Origin: Xanthomonas sp. CFBP 8443
GTDB taxonomy: Bacteria > Pseudomonadota > Gammaproteobacteria > Xanthomonadales > Xanthomonadaceae
Assembly: GCF_025666195.1 (NCBI RefSeq)
Contig: NZ_CP102592.1
Span: forward strand, 744,001-808,000
Direction of reading: 5' to 3'
Length of the DNA stretch: 64,000 nt
Below are positions 52,401-61,448 of the stretch, in pieces (the stretch's first letter is position 1; each line of letters starts with the position of its first letter). The notes under the pieces are model-generated. The model saw only the letters and a program-made list of their open reading frames with translations, searched no databases and was not told where the DNA came from. A program made the translations under genes and the position numbers.

Positions 52401-52780
52401 AGGGGCGCCATGTCCAGATACAAGGAGCGGCTTCAGCCGCGACAGGTTGCCGAAGCCGCTGCGATATCGATCTTTTTGGGCCCATCTGTCGCGATCGCTT
52501 CATGAGGCCTGGCAATCGGACGGCTCCGCTCGTCGCGACTGAAGTCGCTCCCACAAGGAATTGCGGCGAGCCTGTTGGTGCACTGTGGGAGGGACTTCAG
52601 TCCCGACTGCTTTCGAGGTCGGATAGCTGGATGGCTTCGTTCGTCGCGGCTGAAGCCGCTCCTACAGAAGCTCGCGGGCTATGCAGGAGCTCGCGACGAC
52701 GAGCTGGGTGCACTGTAGGAGGGGCTTCAGCTCCGACATGTCGCCGGGGCCGCTGAGTTGCCTGCAAAGCAAACGGGGCG

Positions 52781-54871
52781 CTAGTAATCCACGCCCACCG
52801 AGAACAGCAGCGTGCGCGGGTCGCCCAGCGCCACCGCGCGCTGCAGGCCGCCGCTGTAGTAGTCGTGGTCGAATGCGTTCTTCAGGTTCAGCGCGTAGCG
52901 CCAGTGGCCCTGGCGGTAAGCCAGGCCGGCGTCGAACACCACGTAGCCGGGGATACGGTGGCCGTAGGCGGTCTTCTCGCCTTCGGCGCGGCCGCCGCCG
53001 CTGAAGGTCCAGCCGTCGTCCACGCCGTGCGGCGCGTACTGCAGCCACAGCGAGCCGCTGTGCCTGGGCACGTTGTACAGGCGGTCGCCGACGGTGGTGA
53101 CGCGTTGCGCGCCGTCGTCGGTCACCACCGCGTCGGTGTAGGCATAGCCGGCGAACAGGCTGACCCCGCTGCCCAGGTCGGCGGCGGCGTTGAGCTCCAC
53201 GCCGCGGCTGTGCTGCTCGCCGACCGCGATGCTGTAGCCGTCGTTGAGCGGGTCGGCCTGCAGCACGTTGCGCCGGCGCAGGTCGTACAGCGCCATGCTC
53301 AGGCTGGTGCCAGCGTCCAGTTCCATCTTCACTCCAAGCTCCACCTGGCGGCCGCGCTCGGGGTCGAACTGCGCGCCCTGCGCGTCGGTGCCGACGTTGG
53401 GAAAGAACGAGGTGGCGACGCTGGCGTAGGGATGCAGTCCGCCGCCGGCATCGAACATCAATGCGGCCGAACCGGTGGTGGCGCTGGCGTCGTTGCGCGC
53501 GTCCACGCCGGTGAGATGGTCCTCGCTGCGGTTGCGGCTGCGGTCGTGACGCAGGCCCAGCAGCAGCTGCCAGTCGCGCGCGAACTGGATGCGGTCGCGC
53601 AGGTAGAGGCCGCCGGAAGCGACCACGCTGAGATTGTCGCGGCTGGGCGTGGCCGGGCAGGCGATGGCGCCGCCGTAGACCGGCGCGTACACGTTCAGCG
53701 TGCCGACCCGGCAGGTGGATTGCACGTTCCATTCCCAGGTCTTGAACGCGTCCACGCCGACGGTCAGCGTGTGCTGCCAGGCGCCGGTGGCGACGCCGCG
53801 CTGCAGGTAGGTGTCCTGCACCCAGGTGCGGCCGTCGTAGTGCTGGTCGGTGGCGGTGCGGCGCAGCGTGCGCAGGTCGGCGGCCAGGCCGTTGTTGGCG
53901 ATGAAGAAACCGTCCAGCCCGAATGCCTGCCAGCGCGCCGCGTGGTGCAGGGTCCAACCGTTGTCGAAGCGGTGGTCCAGCACGTAGCCGACGCGGCTCT
54001 GGTGGCTGTGGTACGGCGGTTGCGTCGGCTCGCCGGTGAACAGCGAACGGTCGATCCTGCCGTTCGGATTGGCGTCGGCGCTGCCTTCCCAGGGCAGGCC
54101 CTGCTGGCGGATGTAGTCGCGTTCCTGGTAGCTGGTCAGCAGCACGAAATCGGTGCGTTCGCCCAGGTCCAGCGACAGCGACGGTGCGATCCAGCGGCTG
54201 CGGAAATACACGTGGTCGGTGGGGTCGTCCGCATTCATCGCCAGGCCGTTGAGGCGCAGCGCGACCTTGCCGTTGGCCGACAGCGGCTGGTTCAGGTCGA
54301 AGCTGCCCTGCTGCAGGCCGTCGCTGCCGACGCCCAGTTCGGCGCGGCGCAGCGGCGTGCGCGCGGGGCGCTTGCTGACCAGGTTGACCAGCCCGCCGGG
54401 CAACACCTGGCCGTACAGCAGCGAGGCCGGCCCCTTCAGCACTTCCACCTGCTGCATGCCGAACAGCTGCTCGGCGACGCGGTTGTTGGCGGCGGTGCGC
54501 AGGCCATCGACGAACAGCGAGTCGGAGGCGGTCTGGCCGCGGATGATCAGGTCGTCCCAGCCGCGACGGCCGAAGGTGTTGGCGACCACGCCGGACACGT
54601 TGTGCAGCGCATCGGCCAGAGTCTGCGCCTGCTGGCTGTCCAGCAGCGCGCGCGGCACCACGGTGATCGAGAACGGGGTCTGCGCCAGCGGCGCGTCCGA
54701 CTTGTCGGACTGCGCCGGTGCGGTGCTGCGGAAGCCGGTGTCGACCTCGGCGCGGACCTGCACCGCGGGCAGCGCGGTGGCCTGCACGGCGTCGGTCGCG
54801 TCGGCCGCGCGCGCAGCCGTGGAAGCCGCCATGCCGAGCAGGCAGGCGAGCGGAAGGGGATGCAGTTTCAT
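52781..54871 (-). CDS. TonB-dependent siderophore receptor
   Basis: A 696-residue outer-membrane receptor: signal peptide (to ARAA), plug domain about 45-190 (APLAQTPFSITVVPRALLD, IIRGQTASDSLFVDGLR, VEVLKGPASLLYGQVLPGG) and a 22-strand barrel ending in an aromatic-terminated strand (LLFSVGVDY). The layout is that of FhuE/FoxA-type ferric hydroxamate or related siderophore receptors; the ligand is unknown. A Fur-box-like sequence lies 33 bases upstream, so it should be induced by iron shortage. Confidence 0.95.
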   Translation of the reverse strand: MKLHPLPLACLLGMAASTAARAADATDAVQATALPAVQVRAEVDTGFRSTAPAQSDKSDAPLAQTPFSITVVPRALLDSQQAQTLADALHNVSGVVANTFGRRGWDDLIIRGQTASDSLFVDGLRTAANNRVAEQLFGMQQVEVLKGPASLLYGQVLPGGLVNLVSKRPARTPLRRAELGVGSDGLQQGSFDLNQPLSANGKVALRLNGLAMNADDPTDHVYFRSRWIAPSLSLDLGERTDFVLLTSYQERDYIRQQGLPWEGSADANPNGRIDRSLFTGEPTQPPYHSHQSRVGYVLDHRFDNGWTLHHAARWQAFGLDGFFIANNGLAADLRTLRRTATDQHYDGRTWVQDTYLQRGVATGAWQHTLTVGVDAFKTWEWNVQSTCRVGTLNVYAPVYGGAIACPATPSRDNLSVVASGGLYLRDRIQFARDWQLLLGLRHDRSRNRSEDHLTGVDARNDASATTGSAALMFDAGGGLHPYASVATSFFPNVGTDAQGAQFDPERGRQVELGVKMELDAGTSLSMALYDLRRRNVLQADPLNDGYSIAVGEQHSRGVELNAAADLGSGVSLFAGYAYTDAVVTDDGAQRVTTVGDRLYNVPRHSGSLWLQYAPHGVDDGWTFSGGGRAEGEKTAYGHRIPGYVVFDAGLAYRQGHWRYALNLKNAFDHDYYSGGLQRAVALGDPRTLLFSVGVDY

Positions 54872-54904
54872 CGGAACCGTGGGGTGGAGGCGGGGAGGGC
54901 TAAT

Positions 54905-54919
54905 CGAGAATGATTATAT
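54905..54919. promoter_or_regulatory. Fur-box-like operator
   Basis: CGAGAATGATTATAT matches the 7-1-7 Fur consensus TGATAATNATTATCA at 11 of 14 defined positions. It is AT-rich in a GC-rich region and lies 33 bases before the receptor ATG, where it would cover the promoter. Confidence 0.7.
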
Positions 54920-55322
54920 TTCGCGAAGAGGCATTTGCGAAGCGCCGGCGCTCGGCGCGGCGGGCGGCCTCCGGTGCAGGCGCCGCGCAGGCGGGCGCCA
55001 TCGTCGCGACGCGAGCGCTTTATTAGGGAGACGCAGGAGTACTGCTGCGGGCAGCGGCGGCCACGGGCGAAGCGGCGCACGGCCGACTTGCGGTGCGTTG
55101 GCATGCCTTGCATGGATGCGCGCGCCACCGGTGCGCATGCAGGCCGCCAACGGCCGCGGCGGCAAGAACCTGGATGGGTGCGGATGACGGGTATCTGTGT
55201 AGCGCTGTCGCCGCGCGCGGCGCGCCGATACGCCCACTACGATGATTGCGCCCGCCCTCCGTTGCGGAGGGCGATGCGCCTAGTTGAGACGCGTCGCGCA
55301 GTAACGGCGCGACGCAGCCGGC
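54920..55322. other. Intergenic region with two terminator-like hairpins
   Basis: Between the receptor promoter and the next minus-strand gene. It has CGCCCTCCG-TTG-CGGAGGGCG (55253-55273) and GCGTCGCGC/GCGCGACGC (55291-55299 and 55307-55315). The second lies seven bases after the stop of the 55323 gene and is the likely end of its transcript. No gene is seen. Confidence 0.55.
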
Positions 55323-55940
55323 TCAGCCGGCGACGCGGAACACGCCGGTCTGGCCGCCCGGCGGCAGCCCTTCGAACTGGATCAGCGCGGCGACCAGTTC
55401 GGCGTGCAGGCGGATGCGGCCCATCTCGCGCATGATGCGGATGTCCTCGTGGCGCAACTCGCGGTTGGCGACCACTTCGCGCTTGTACTCGAGGATCTCC
55501 GGATACTTGCGCGCCATGTTCAGCGCATCGGCCACACACTCCACCGTGTCGGCATCGACGGTCAGCGGCTCGCGGCTGTTGAACGCGGTGAGCCAGCGCT
55601 CGAAGCCGGCGGTGCGGTCGAACATGTTGGCGATGAACCAGATCACGAACAGGATCGCGACCCACGAACTGAACACGATGACGATGCGCGAGAAGGTCAC
55701 GTGGTAGTCGTGCTGCCACAACTGGTTGGTGATGACTCCCAGGATCACCAGCGAGATCGCCTGCCAGCCGACGATCGAGGCCACCAGCCACTGCTGCTTG
55801 GCCTTGGCCAGCACGTCCACTTCCGAGCGCAGCTGCGCTTCGCTCTTGTGCTGCCAATGCGCGACCTGTTCGGGGAACGAGCGCTGGTGCAGCGCGTTGT
55901 CCTCCAGCAACAACCCCAACCCCTTGAACAAAGCGATCAT
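55323..55940 (-). CDS. Membrane protein of unknown function
   Basis: A 205-residue protein with an N-terminal soluble part, a charged helix (EAQLRSEVDVLAKAKQQ), two close membrane helices (about 56-78 and 87-107) and a C-terminal helical domain of about 95 residues. No family is recognised. GGAG is six bases before ATG 55940. Confidence 0.78.
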   Translation of the reverse strand: MIALFKGLGLLLEDNALHQRSFPEQVAHWQHKSEAQLRSEVDVLAKAKQQWLVASIVGWQAISLVILGVITNQLWQHDYHVTFSRIVIVFSSWVAILFVIWFIANMFDRTAGFERWLTAFNSREPLTVDADTVECVADALNMARKYPEILEYKREVVANRELRHEDIRIMREMGRIRLHAELVAALIQFEGLPPGGQTGVFRVAG

Positions 55941-56157
55941 GACAGGCTCCTTGCAGATACGGTGACGAACGACGATGCCGCTGGCGATCTTGAGGCAGGT
56001 TCTTTCTAGCACAGTGGCCGCAATTGCCATGCTGCGATCGCACATGCGGCCGTCGCAGCGCCGCGCAGCCCCCGGCGGCCGCTGCATTGCGTGCGACGTC
56101 GCCAACGCGGGCGTGCGGTTTGCGCGGCGCATGCATGCCGCTCGCTACCATGTGCCG

Positions 56158-57078
56158 ATGACCGCCATGCTGCGTACGCTCACCGCCCCGGCTTCCGCCC
56201 AGATCCGCCGCTGGGTGCTGGGCGCGTTCCCGCGTGGCCATAGCAGCATCGACTACGATCAACCGCACGGCGACGCCGGCCTGTTCGGCCCGGACAGCGT
56301 CACCTGGCGCATCCATGCCGAGTTCCCCGGCATGCTCTCCGGCGGCCTGTGCGCCTTGTTGCTGCAGACCCTGCATCCGCTGGCGCTGGCCGGCGTCTAC
56401 GACCATTCCAATTTCCGCGAGGACCTGGTCGGGCGCCTGCGCCGCACCACCCAGTTCGTCGCCGCCACCAGCTATGCGCCGCTGGCCGAGGCGCAACGCC
56501 TGGTCCAGCGGGTGCGCACGATCCACGCGCGGATCCGCGGCCACACGCCGGACGGCCGCGCCTATGCCGCCGACGATTCGGCGCTGCTTACCTGGGTGCA
56601 CGTCACCGAGGCCTACGGTTTCCTGCAGGGCTATCGCCGCTACTGCCGCGCGGTGCCGCCGGCCATCGCCGATCGCTACTACGACGAGGTGCGGCGCGTG
56701 GCCGAGGCCCTGGGCGCGCAGGCGGTGCCTTCGTCCGAGCGCGAAGTGCTGGCGTACTTCGCCCAGGTGCGCCCGCAGCTGCGGGTGGACGCGCGCTCGC
56801 GCGAGGTGCTGGCGGTGCTGTCCTCGCTGCGCTTGCCGGTGCCCGCCGCGGGGCTGTCGCGCGACCTGTTCCTGGGCGCAGGCGCGGCGCTGCTGCCGCC
56901 GTGGGCCACGGCGATGCTTGGACGCGGACGCCTGCAAGGCCTGCACGCGGCGGCCTCGGCGCGGATGCTGCAAGGGCTGGCGCCGCTGTTCCGGGTGGCG
57001 CTCAGCGACGGCATCGCGCAACGCGCCTGCCGGCGGGTGGGGATCGCGCCGCAGCAGCTGGTGCACTGGCCCGGCTAG
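56158..57078 (+). CDS. Oxygenase MpaB family protein (DUF2236)
   Basis: A 306-residue helical protein. FGPDSVTWRIHAEFPGMLSG, LLLQTLHPLALAGVYDHSNF, TLVxxTxxF-like TTQFVAATSY and WVHVTEAYGFL are the histidine-rich blocks of DUF2236. Members include latex-clearing protein Lcp and MpaB, which use a b-type haem; the ligand His should be in the LHPLALAG segment. The substrate is unknown. It is divergent from the 55323 gene. Confidence 0.9.
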   Translation: MTAMLRTLTAPASAQIRRWVLGAFPRGHSSIDYDQPHGDAGLFGPDSVTWRIHAEFPGMLSGGLCALLLQTLHPLALAGVYDHSNFREDLVGRLRRTTQFVAATSYAPLAEAQRLVQRVRTIHARIRGHTPDGRAYAADDSALLTWVHVTEAYGFLQGYRRYCRAVPPAIADRYYDEVRRVAEALGAQAVPSSEREVLAYFAQVRPQLRVDARSREVLAVLSSLRLPVPAAGLSRDLFLGAGAALLPPWATAMLGRGRLQGLHAAASARMLQGLAPLFRVALSDGIAQRACRRVGIAPQQLVHWPG

Positions 57079-57187
57079 GTACGGTCCGGCCGTTGCGGAA
57101 GATGAACGGGAATGCGCGTGCGCAGTCCGGATGCACGGCTCCTGGCCGGTCAAGATCGCGGCCGCCGTGCCGCTCTAAAGACGACCT

Positions 57188-60181
57188 ATGCCGCACCGTT
57201 TCTCCGCCACCGACAAGACGCGCGACCTGCGCTTCAGGCACCGCCTGCGGCGGGCGTTGCGCGCGCCGCTGCACGCGATCCTGGTGTGGGGCCTGCTGCT
57301 GGCGGTGGTGCTGGCCGGTGCGCTGGCCTACGTGCTGGTGCAGGACCGCGACAACCGGCTGGCGGCCGCGCAGCGGCAGAGCCTGGCGCTGGCGACCGGC
57401 GCCGACCGCCTGCTGCAGGTGAAGCTGGACACCCTGGGCCAAGCGCTGCGCGGCGAGGCGGCGAACGCGCAGGCGCTGCGCGCGGAGACCCCGGCACATG
57501 CGCCGGCGCTGGTCGAGGCCTCGCTACAGGGGTTGCTGGCGCGGCATCCGGAATTGCACAGCGTAGCCCTGCTGGATGCGCAGGGTGCGCGCTGGCTTGG
57601 CGGCGCGGGCGATCCCAGCGTGCGCCAGTGGACGCAGCAGGCGCAGCGCGGCAGCGCGGGCGTGTCCGTCGGGCCGCTGCAGCGCACCGCCGACGGCGAG
57701 CCGGTGGTGCGCCTGGCGTTGCCGCTGGCCTCAGGCGGCTGGGTGCTGGCGCGCTGGCGGGTCGCGGCGCTGCAGCAGATCGTCGCCGGCTTCGATACCG
57801 GGCACGACGGCGTGGTCGGCCTGATCGACGCCCACGGCCTGCTGCTGGCCGCCAGCGGTCCGGCCGCCGGCGGCCGCGTGCAGCTGCCGCCGGGCCTGGC
57901 GCGGTCGCAACCGCAGGGCTTGGCCCTAGGCATGCGCGCAGCGGTGTTCGGCCAGCAGGCGCGGATGGTGGCGATCAGCGGCGGGCGCGACTATCCGCTG
58001 CTGGCGGTGGCGGGGCTGTCGGTGCGCGAGGCGCTGGCCGGCTGGTGGTGGTTCGCCGGCGGCGCGAGTGCGGTGTACCTGCTGTACCTGGCCGGGTTCA
58101 TCTACCTGCTCGGCAGCCTGCGCCGCGCCGAGCACCGCCAGCGGCACCTGCTGCAACGGCTGCGCCGCGGCGACGAGGACCTGCGCCTGGCGCACGAGAT
58201 GGGCGGCATCGGCACCTGGCAGATCGACACCGACCAGCGCCAGCTGCTGCTGTCCGAGCCGACCGGGGCGATGCTGGGGCTGCCGCGGATGAGCATGACG
58301 GTCGACGCGTTCCTGGCCCGGGTGCACGACGACGACCGCGCGCGGGTGGCGCGCAGCTATGAGGACGCGCTGCAAGGGCTTGGCGAGTACAACGCGGTGT
58401 ACCGCATGCACATGCCGGACGGGCGCCTGCGCTGGCTGGCCGCGCGCGGCGCGCTGGTGCATGGGCGCGACGGGATGTGCATGACCGGTGCGGTGCAGGA
58501 CGTGAGCGAGCGGCTGGAGGTGGCGGCGCGGCTGATCGATGCCGAGCGCCAGTTCCGGCTGATGTTCGAACGCAACCCGCTGCCGTTCTGGCTGTTCGCG
58601 GTGGACAGCCTGCGCTTCCTGGAAGTGAATCAGGCCGCGATCCGACAGTACGGCTACAGCCGCGACGAGTTCCTGGCGATGACCCTGCTCGACCTGCGAC
58701 CGGCCAGCGACGCCGAGCGGCTGCTGGCGGACGTGCGCAAGCCGCGCGAGGGCTTCGACGAGCCGAGCATCTGGACCCACCGGCGCAAGGACGGCAGCCT
58801 GCTGTCGGTGCGCATCCACAGCGCCGACCTGGAGTTCGGCGGCGCGCCGGCGCGGCTGATCCTGGCCGAGGACGTCAGCCAGCGCCTGGCCTACGAGCGC
58901 GAACTCGCGTTCCGCGCCAGCCACGACGTCGCCACCGGCCTGCTCAATCCGCGCGCGCTGGCCGAGGCGCTGAACGCACGGCCGCACGCCGCCTACGCGG
59001 TGGCCTACGTGCAGCTGCGCGGCCTGGCGCTGATCGGCGACACCCTGGGCCGCGCCGCCGGCGACGCGGTGCGCTGCGCGGTGGCGGCGCGCGTGCGCGG
59101 GCTCGGCGAGCGCTTCGGCCTGACCGCGTACCAGCCATCGCAGGACTTCGTGCTGGCGGTGCTGGATCCGCAGCAGCTGCCGCAGGCGCTGCAAGCGCTG
59201 CTCGAGGCGGTCGCCACGCCGGTGCAGGGCGGCGACTTCGCCCAGCAGCTGCAGGCGCATGTCGGCGTGGCGCTGTGTCCGGACGATGCCGCCGGCGCCG
59301 AGGAGATCATCGGCAGCGCCGCGCAGGCGGCGCACGCGGCGCAGGCCGATGGGCGCAGCGTCGCCCGCTTCGAGCGCAGCATGTCCGCGCGCATCGGCGA
59401 ACGCCTGCGCCTGGCCGGGCGCATCCACCAGGCGATCGAGCGGCAGGAATTCGAGCTGTATTTCCAGCCGGTGGTGCGTGCCGACAGCGGCGCGCCACGC
59501 CTGCTGGAGGCGCTGATCCGCTGGCCGCAGGCCGACGGCAGCTACATCGCCCCGGATCAGTTCATCCAGCTGTGCGAGGACACCGGGCTGATCCTGCCGC
59601 TGGGCCGCTGGGTGATGCGCGCCGCGGCGCAGGCAAGGCGGCAGCTGGCGGCGCACGGCTGGCCGGCGTTGCCGGTGGCGGTGAACGTCTCGGCGCTGCA
59701 GTTCTTCGATGGCGACCTGGTCGCGGACCTGGCCCAGGCCTGCGCCGAGGCCGGCCTGGCCGCCGACGGCCTGCACCTGGAGCTGACCGAGAGCAGCCTG
59801 ATGCGGCATCCGCAGCAGGCGCTGGAGGTGCTGCGGCAGCTGCGCGCGCTCGGCGTGTGCGTGGCGCTGGACGATTTCGGCACCGGCTTTTCCAGCATGG
59901 CCTACCTGCGCGACCTGCCGCTGGATGCGCTGAAGATCGATCGCAGCTTCGTCGCCGACGTGCATCGCGACGCGCGCAATGCGTCGATCTGCGAGGCCCT
60001 GCTGACGCTCGGCCGCAGCCTGGGCCTGGAAGTGGTGGCCGAGGGAGTGGAAAGCGCCGAGCAGCTGCAGTGGTTGCGAACGCACGGCTGCGACCACGTG
60101 CAGGGCTACCTGATCGGGCGGCCGGTGCCGTTGGCGCAGGCGATCGACGCGCTCGGCGCGTTCGACGCGGTTACAGCATGA
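57188..60181 (+). CDS. Sensor-PAS-PAS-GGDEF(degenerate)-EAL protein
   Basis: A 997-residue membrane protein. Two helices (about 28-52 and 280-305) enclose a periplasmic sensor domain. Two PAS folds (about 325-450 and 455-575) follow, then a GGDEF domain (about 575-720) whose signature is degenerate (SQDF in place of GGDEF), so it should not make cyclic-di-GMP. The EAL domain (about 735-985) is complete: [38 protein letters not shown] and EGVE. It is likely a cyclic-di-GMP phosphodiesterase controlled by an outside signal. Its end overlaps the convergent Rieske gene by 11 bases. Confidence 0.93.
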   Translation: MPHRFSATDKTRDLRFRHRLRRALRAPLHAILVWGLLLAVVLAGALAYVLVQDRDNRLAAAQRQSLALATGADRLLQVKLDTLGQALRGEAANAQALRAETPAHAPALVEASLQGLLARHPELHSVALLDAQGARWLGGAGDPSVRQWTQQAQRGSAGVSVGPLQRTADGEPVVRLALPLASGGWVLARWRVAALQQIVAGFDTGHDGVVGLIDAHGLLLAASGPAAGGRVQLPPGLARSQPQGLALGMRAAVFGQQARMVAISGGRDYPLLAVAGLSVREALAGWWWFAGGASAVYLLYLAGFIYLLGSLRRAEHRQRHLLQRLRRGDEDLRLAHEMGGIGTWQIDTDQRQLLLSEPTGAMLGLPRMSMTVDAFLARVHDDDRARVARSYEDALQGLGEYNAVYRMHMPDGRLRWLAARGALVHGRDGMCMTGAVQDVSERLEVAARLIDAERQFRLMFERNPLPFWLFAVDSLRFLEVNQAAIRQYGYSRDEFLAMTLLDLRPASDAERLLADVRKPREGFDEPSIWTHRRKDGSLLSVRIHSADLEFGGAPARLILAEDVSQRLAYERELAFRASHDVATGLLNPRALAEALNARPHAAYAVAYVQLRGLALIGDTLGRAAGDAVRCAVAARVRGLGERFGLTAYQPSQDFVLAVLDPQQLPQALQALLEAVATPVQGGDFAQQLQAHVGVALCPDDAAGAEEIIGSAAQAAHAAQADGRSVARFERSMSARIGERLRLAGRIHQAIERQEFELYFQPVVRADSGAPRLLEALIRWPQADGSYIAPDQFIQLCEDTGLILPLGRWVMRAAAQARRQLAAHGWPALPVAVNVSALQFFDGDLVADLAQACAEAGLAADGLHLELTESSLMRHPQQALEVLRQLRALGVCVALDDFGTGFSSMAYLRDLPLDALKIDRSFVADVHRDARNASICEALLTLGRSLGLEVVAEGVESAEQLQWLRTHGCDHVQGYLIGRPVPLAQAIDALGAFDAVTA

Positions 60182-61184
60182 TGTCGACGGACTGCTGCGC
60201 GCCGGGTGCCGGCAGCGGCGCGCCGTCCCAGTAGCGGCGCAGCGGCTCGCGCACCAGGTCCAGCGCGGTCGAGGCGCCGCGCGCGCCGGGAAAGCGCTGC
60301 AGGTTGTGCGCTTGCAACGCGAGCATGCGCCGGTCCTGCTCGCCGACCTTGCGCAGCAGCGGCCACACCAGCCAGCGCACCGCCCATGCCGGCGCCCAGC
60401 GCCCGTCCACGTGCAGGCTGGCGAACACCTCGGTGCTGCGCGCGCCGACCGGGGTGAAGTGCAGGCTGATCCGCACGCGGCCGCCGCGCGCGTAGCGGTA
60501 TTCGATCTGCGCGGTGCCTGGTGCGGCGAAGTGCGCGCGTTCCAGCGTGCGCGGCGATTCGAACAAGCGGTACAGCCAGCCGCTCTGCGCGGCGGCGCCG
60601 GCGTAGTCGACGTGGAAGCCTTCGGCGGTGGTCTGCAGGCAGGCGCGCATCGCGGTGCGCGCGCCGCCGCGGCGCACCAGTCCCGGATGCAGCAGGTGGG
60701 TGTGCAGCGGGTCGAGGAAGTTCTCCAGCGCATCGACCACGTGCGCCTCCCAACGCGTGCGCCACAGGAAGCGCCGCGACGGCGGCTGCAAGGCCTGCAC
60801 CAATTGCGCCGGGTGCGCGTCGCCGTCGGGATCCGGGCGCAGCCAGATCAACCCGTCGTGTTCGCGCGCGGCGAAGGCGCGCACCCGCACCGCCGGCGGC
60901 GCCTGCCCGGGCGGCATGCCGGGGATCTCGCGCAGCGCGCCGTCGCGGCCGAAGCGCCAGCCGTGGTACGGGCAGGCCAGGCCGTCGCCGGTGGCGCAGC
61001 CGGCCGACAGCGGCGCATGCCGGTGCGGGCAGCGGTCCTCCAGCGCGAGCAGGCTGCCGTCGGCGCAGCGCGCGATCGCCACGTGCCGGTCCATCACCGT
61101 CACCGCCAGCGGCCGAGTGCGCAGCGCGTCGGCCCGGGCGACGGCGAACCAGTGTCGGTACAGCGAGGGGTGCCAATCGTTCAT
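60171..61184 (-). CDS. Rieske [2Fe-2S] ring-hydroxylating oxygenase-like protein
   Basis: A 337-residue protein. The Rieske cluster ligands are in [11 protein letters not shown] (about 49-59) and CPYHGWRFG (about 69-77). The mononuclear iron site is in [15 protein letters not shown] (about 166-180), the Asn/Asp-His-His pattern of oxygenase alpha subunits. No reductase or ferredoxin gene is beside it. It probably hydroxylates or demethylates an organic substrate. It follows the acyltransferase by 264 bases on the same strand. Confidence 0.92.
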   Translation of the reverse strand: MNDWHPSLYRHWFAVARADALRTRPLAVTVMDRHVAIARCADGSLLALEDRCPHRHAPLSAGCATGDGLACPYHGWRFGRDGALREIPGMPPGQAPPAVRVRAFAAREHDGLIWLRPDPDGDAHPAQLVQALQPPSRRFLWRTRWEAHVVDALENFLDPLHTHLLHPGLVRRGGARTAMRACLQTTAEGFHVDYAGAAAQSGWLYRLFESPRTLERAHFAAPGTAQIEYRYARGGRVRISLHFTPVGARSTEVFASLHVDGRWAPAWAVRWLVWPLLRKVGEQDRRMLALQAHNLQRFPGARGASTALDLVREPLRRYWDGAPLPAPGAQQSVDIML

Positions 61185-61360
61185 GGCCGCTAGCGTCGCA
61201 TGCGCGGCATGCCGATGTCTGGAGGCGCGTTCCCGATGTAGCGCGTGCGCGCCGGCGGGCGCTGCGTTTCGGCTTCGCCGCAAGCGATCGTCATGTCGTG
61301 CAGGACATCGGTATGCCGCGCGCGCTTGCAGCGGCGGCCGATGCACGCAGACCGTGCGCG

Positions 61361-61398
61361 GCCTGCGCTGCGCGTGAGCTAATGCACGCAGCGCAGGC
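61361..61398 (-). terminator. Hairpin between the acyltransferase and Rieske genes
   Basis: GCCTGCGCTGCG (61361-61372) pairs perfectly with CGCAGCGCAGGC (61387-61398). It lies 51 bases after the acyltransferase stop. No T-run follows. It may separate the Rieske gene from the upstream three-gene operon. Confidence 0.45.
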
Positions 61399-61448
61399 GG
61401 CTCGCACTGCGGCGATCTGCGCCCGCCGCACTTGCCCGGGCACGCCGT

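Larger units (their letters stand above)
51192..52424 (-). mobile_element. IS110-group insertion sequence in a REP unit
   Basis: The element interrupts a REP unit whose two halves rejoin exactly: GTGCACTGT-AG at 51183-51193 and AG-GAGCGGCTTC at 52423-52434. AG (CT in transposase orientation) is present at both junctions, the two-base core kept by IS110 elements. There are no terminal inverted repeats. The transposase stop is about 15 bases from one end, and about 240 non-coding bases lie upstream of the gene, the layout of the IS110 (not IS1111) group. The element is about 1.23 kb and looks intact. Confidence 0.9.
50815..52745. repeat. Tandem array of about 275-base composite units, split by an IS
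   Basis: A composite unit holding several REP variants (GCGGCTTCAGCCGC, GCGACTGAAGTCGC, GGGACTTCAGTCCC) with fixed spacers such as GATCGC-TYCATGARGCC and GGATAGCTGG. The last third of a unit is at 50815-50909, a full copy at 50910-51184, a second full copy begins at 51185, is broken by the IS at 51192-52424, and goes on to about 52700; a degenerate fourth start follows at 52710. The period is 275 bases between GCACTGTA at 50910 and 51185. Confidence 0.92.

Noticed and set aside
51192..52424. IS1111-group identity or terminal inverted repeats for the IS
   Set aside because: The long non-coding part is upstream of the transposase and no inverted ends are seen, which fits the IS110 group.
50815..52745. 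Possible CRISPR array
   Set aside because: The repeats are palindromes of differing types at irregular distance, spacers are also repeated, and there are no cas genes.
57926..60733. A 935-codon minus-strand frame opposite the EAL gene
   Set aside because: The plus-strand frame has complete PAS and EAL motifs; the minus frame is His/Arg/Gln-rich noise.
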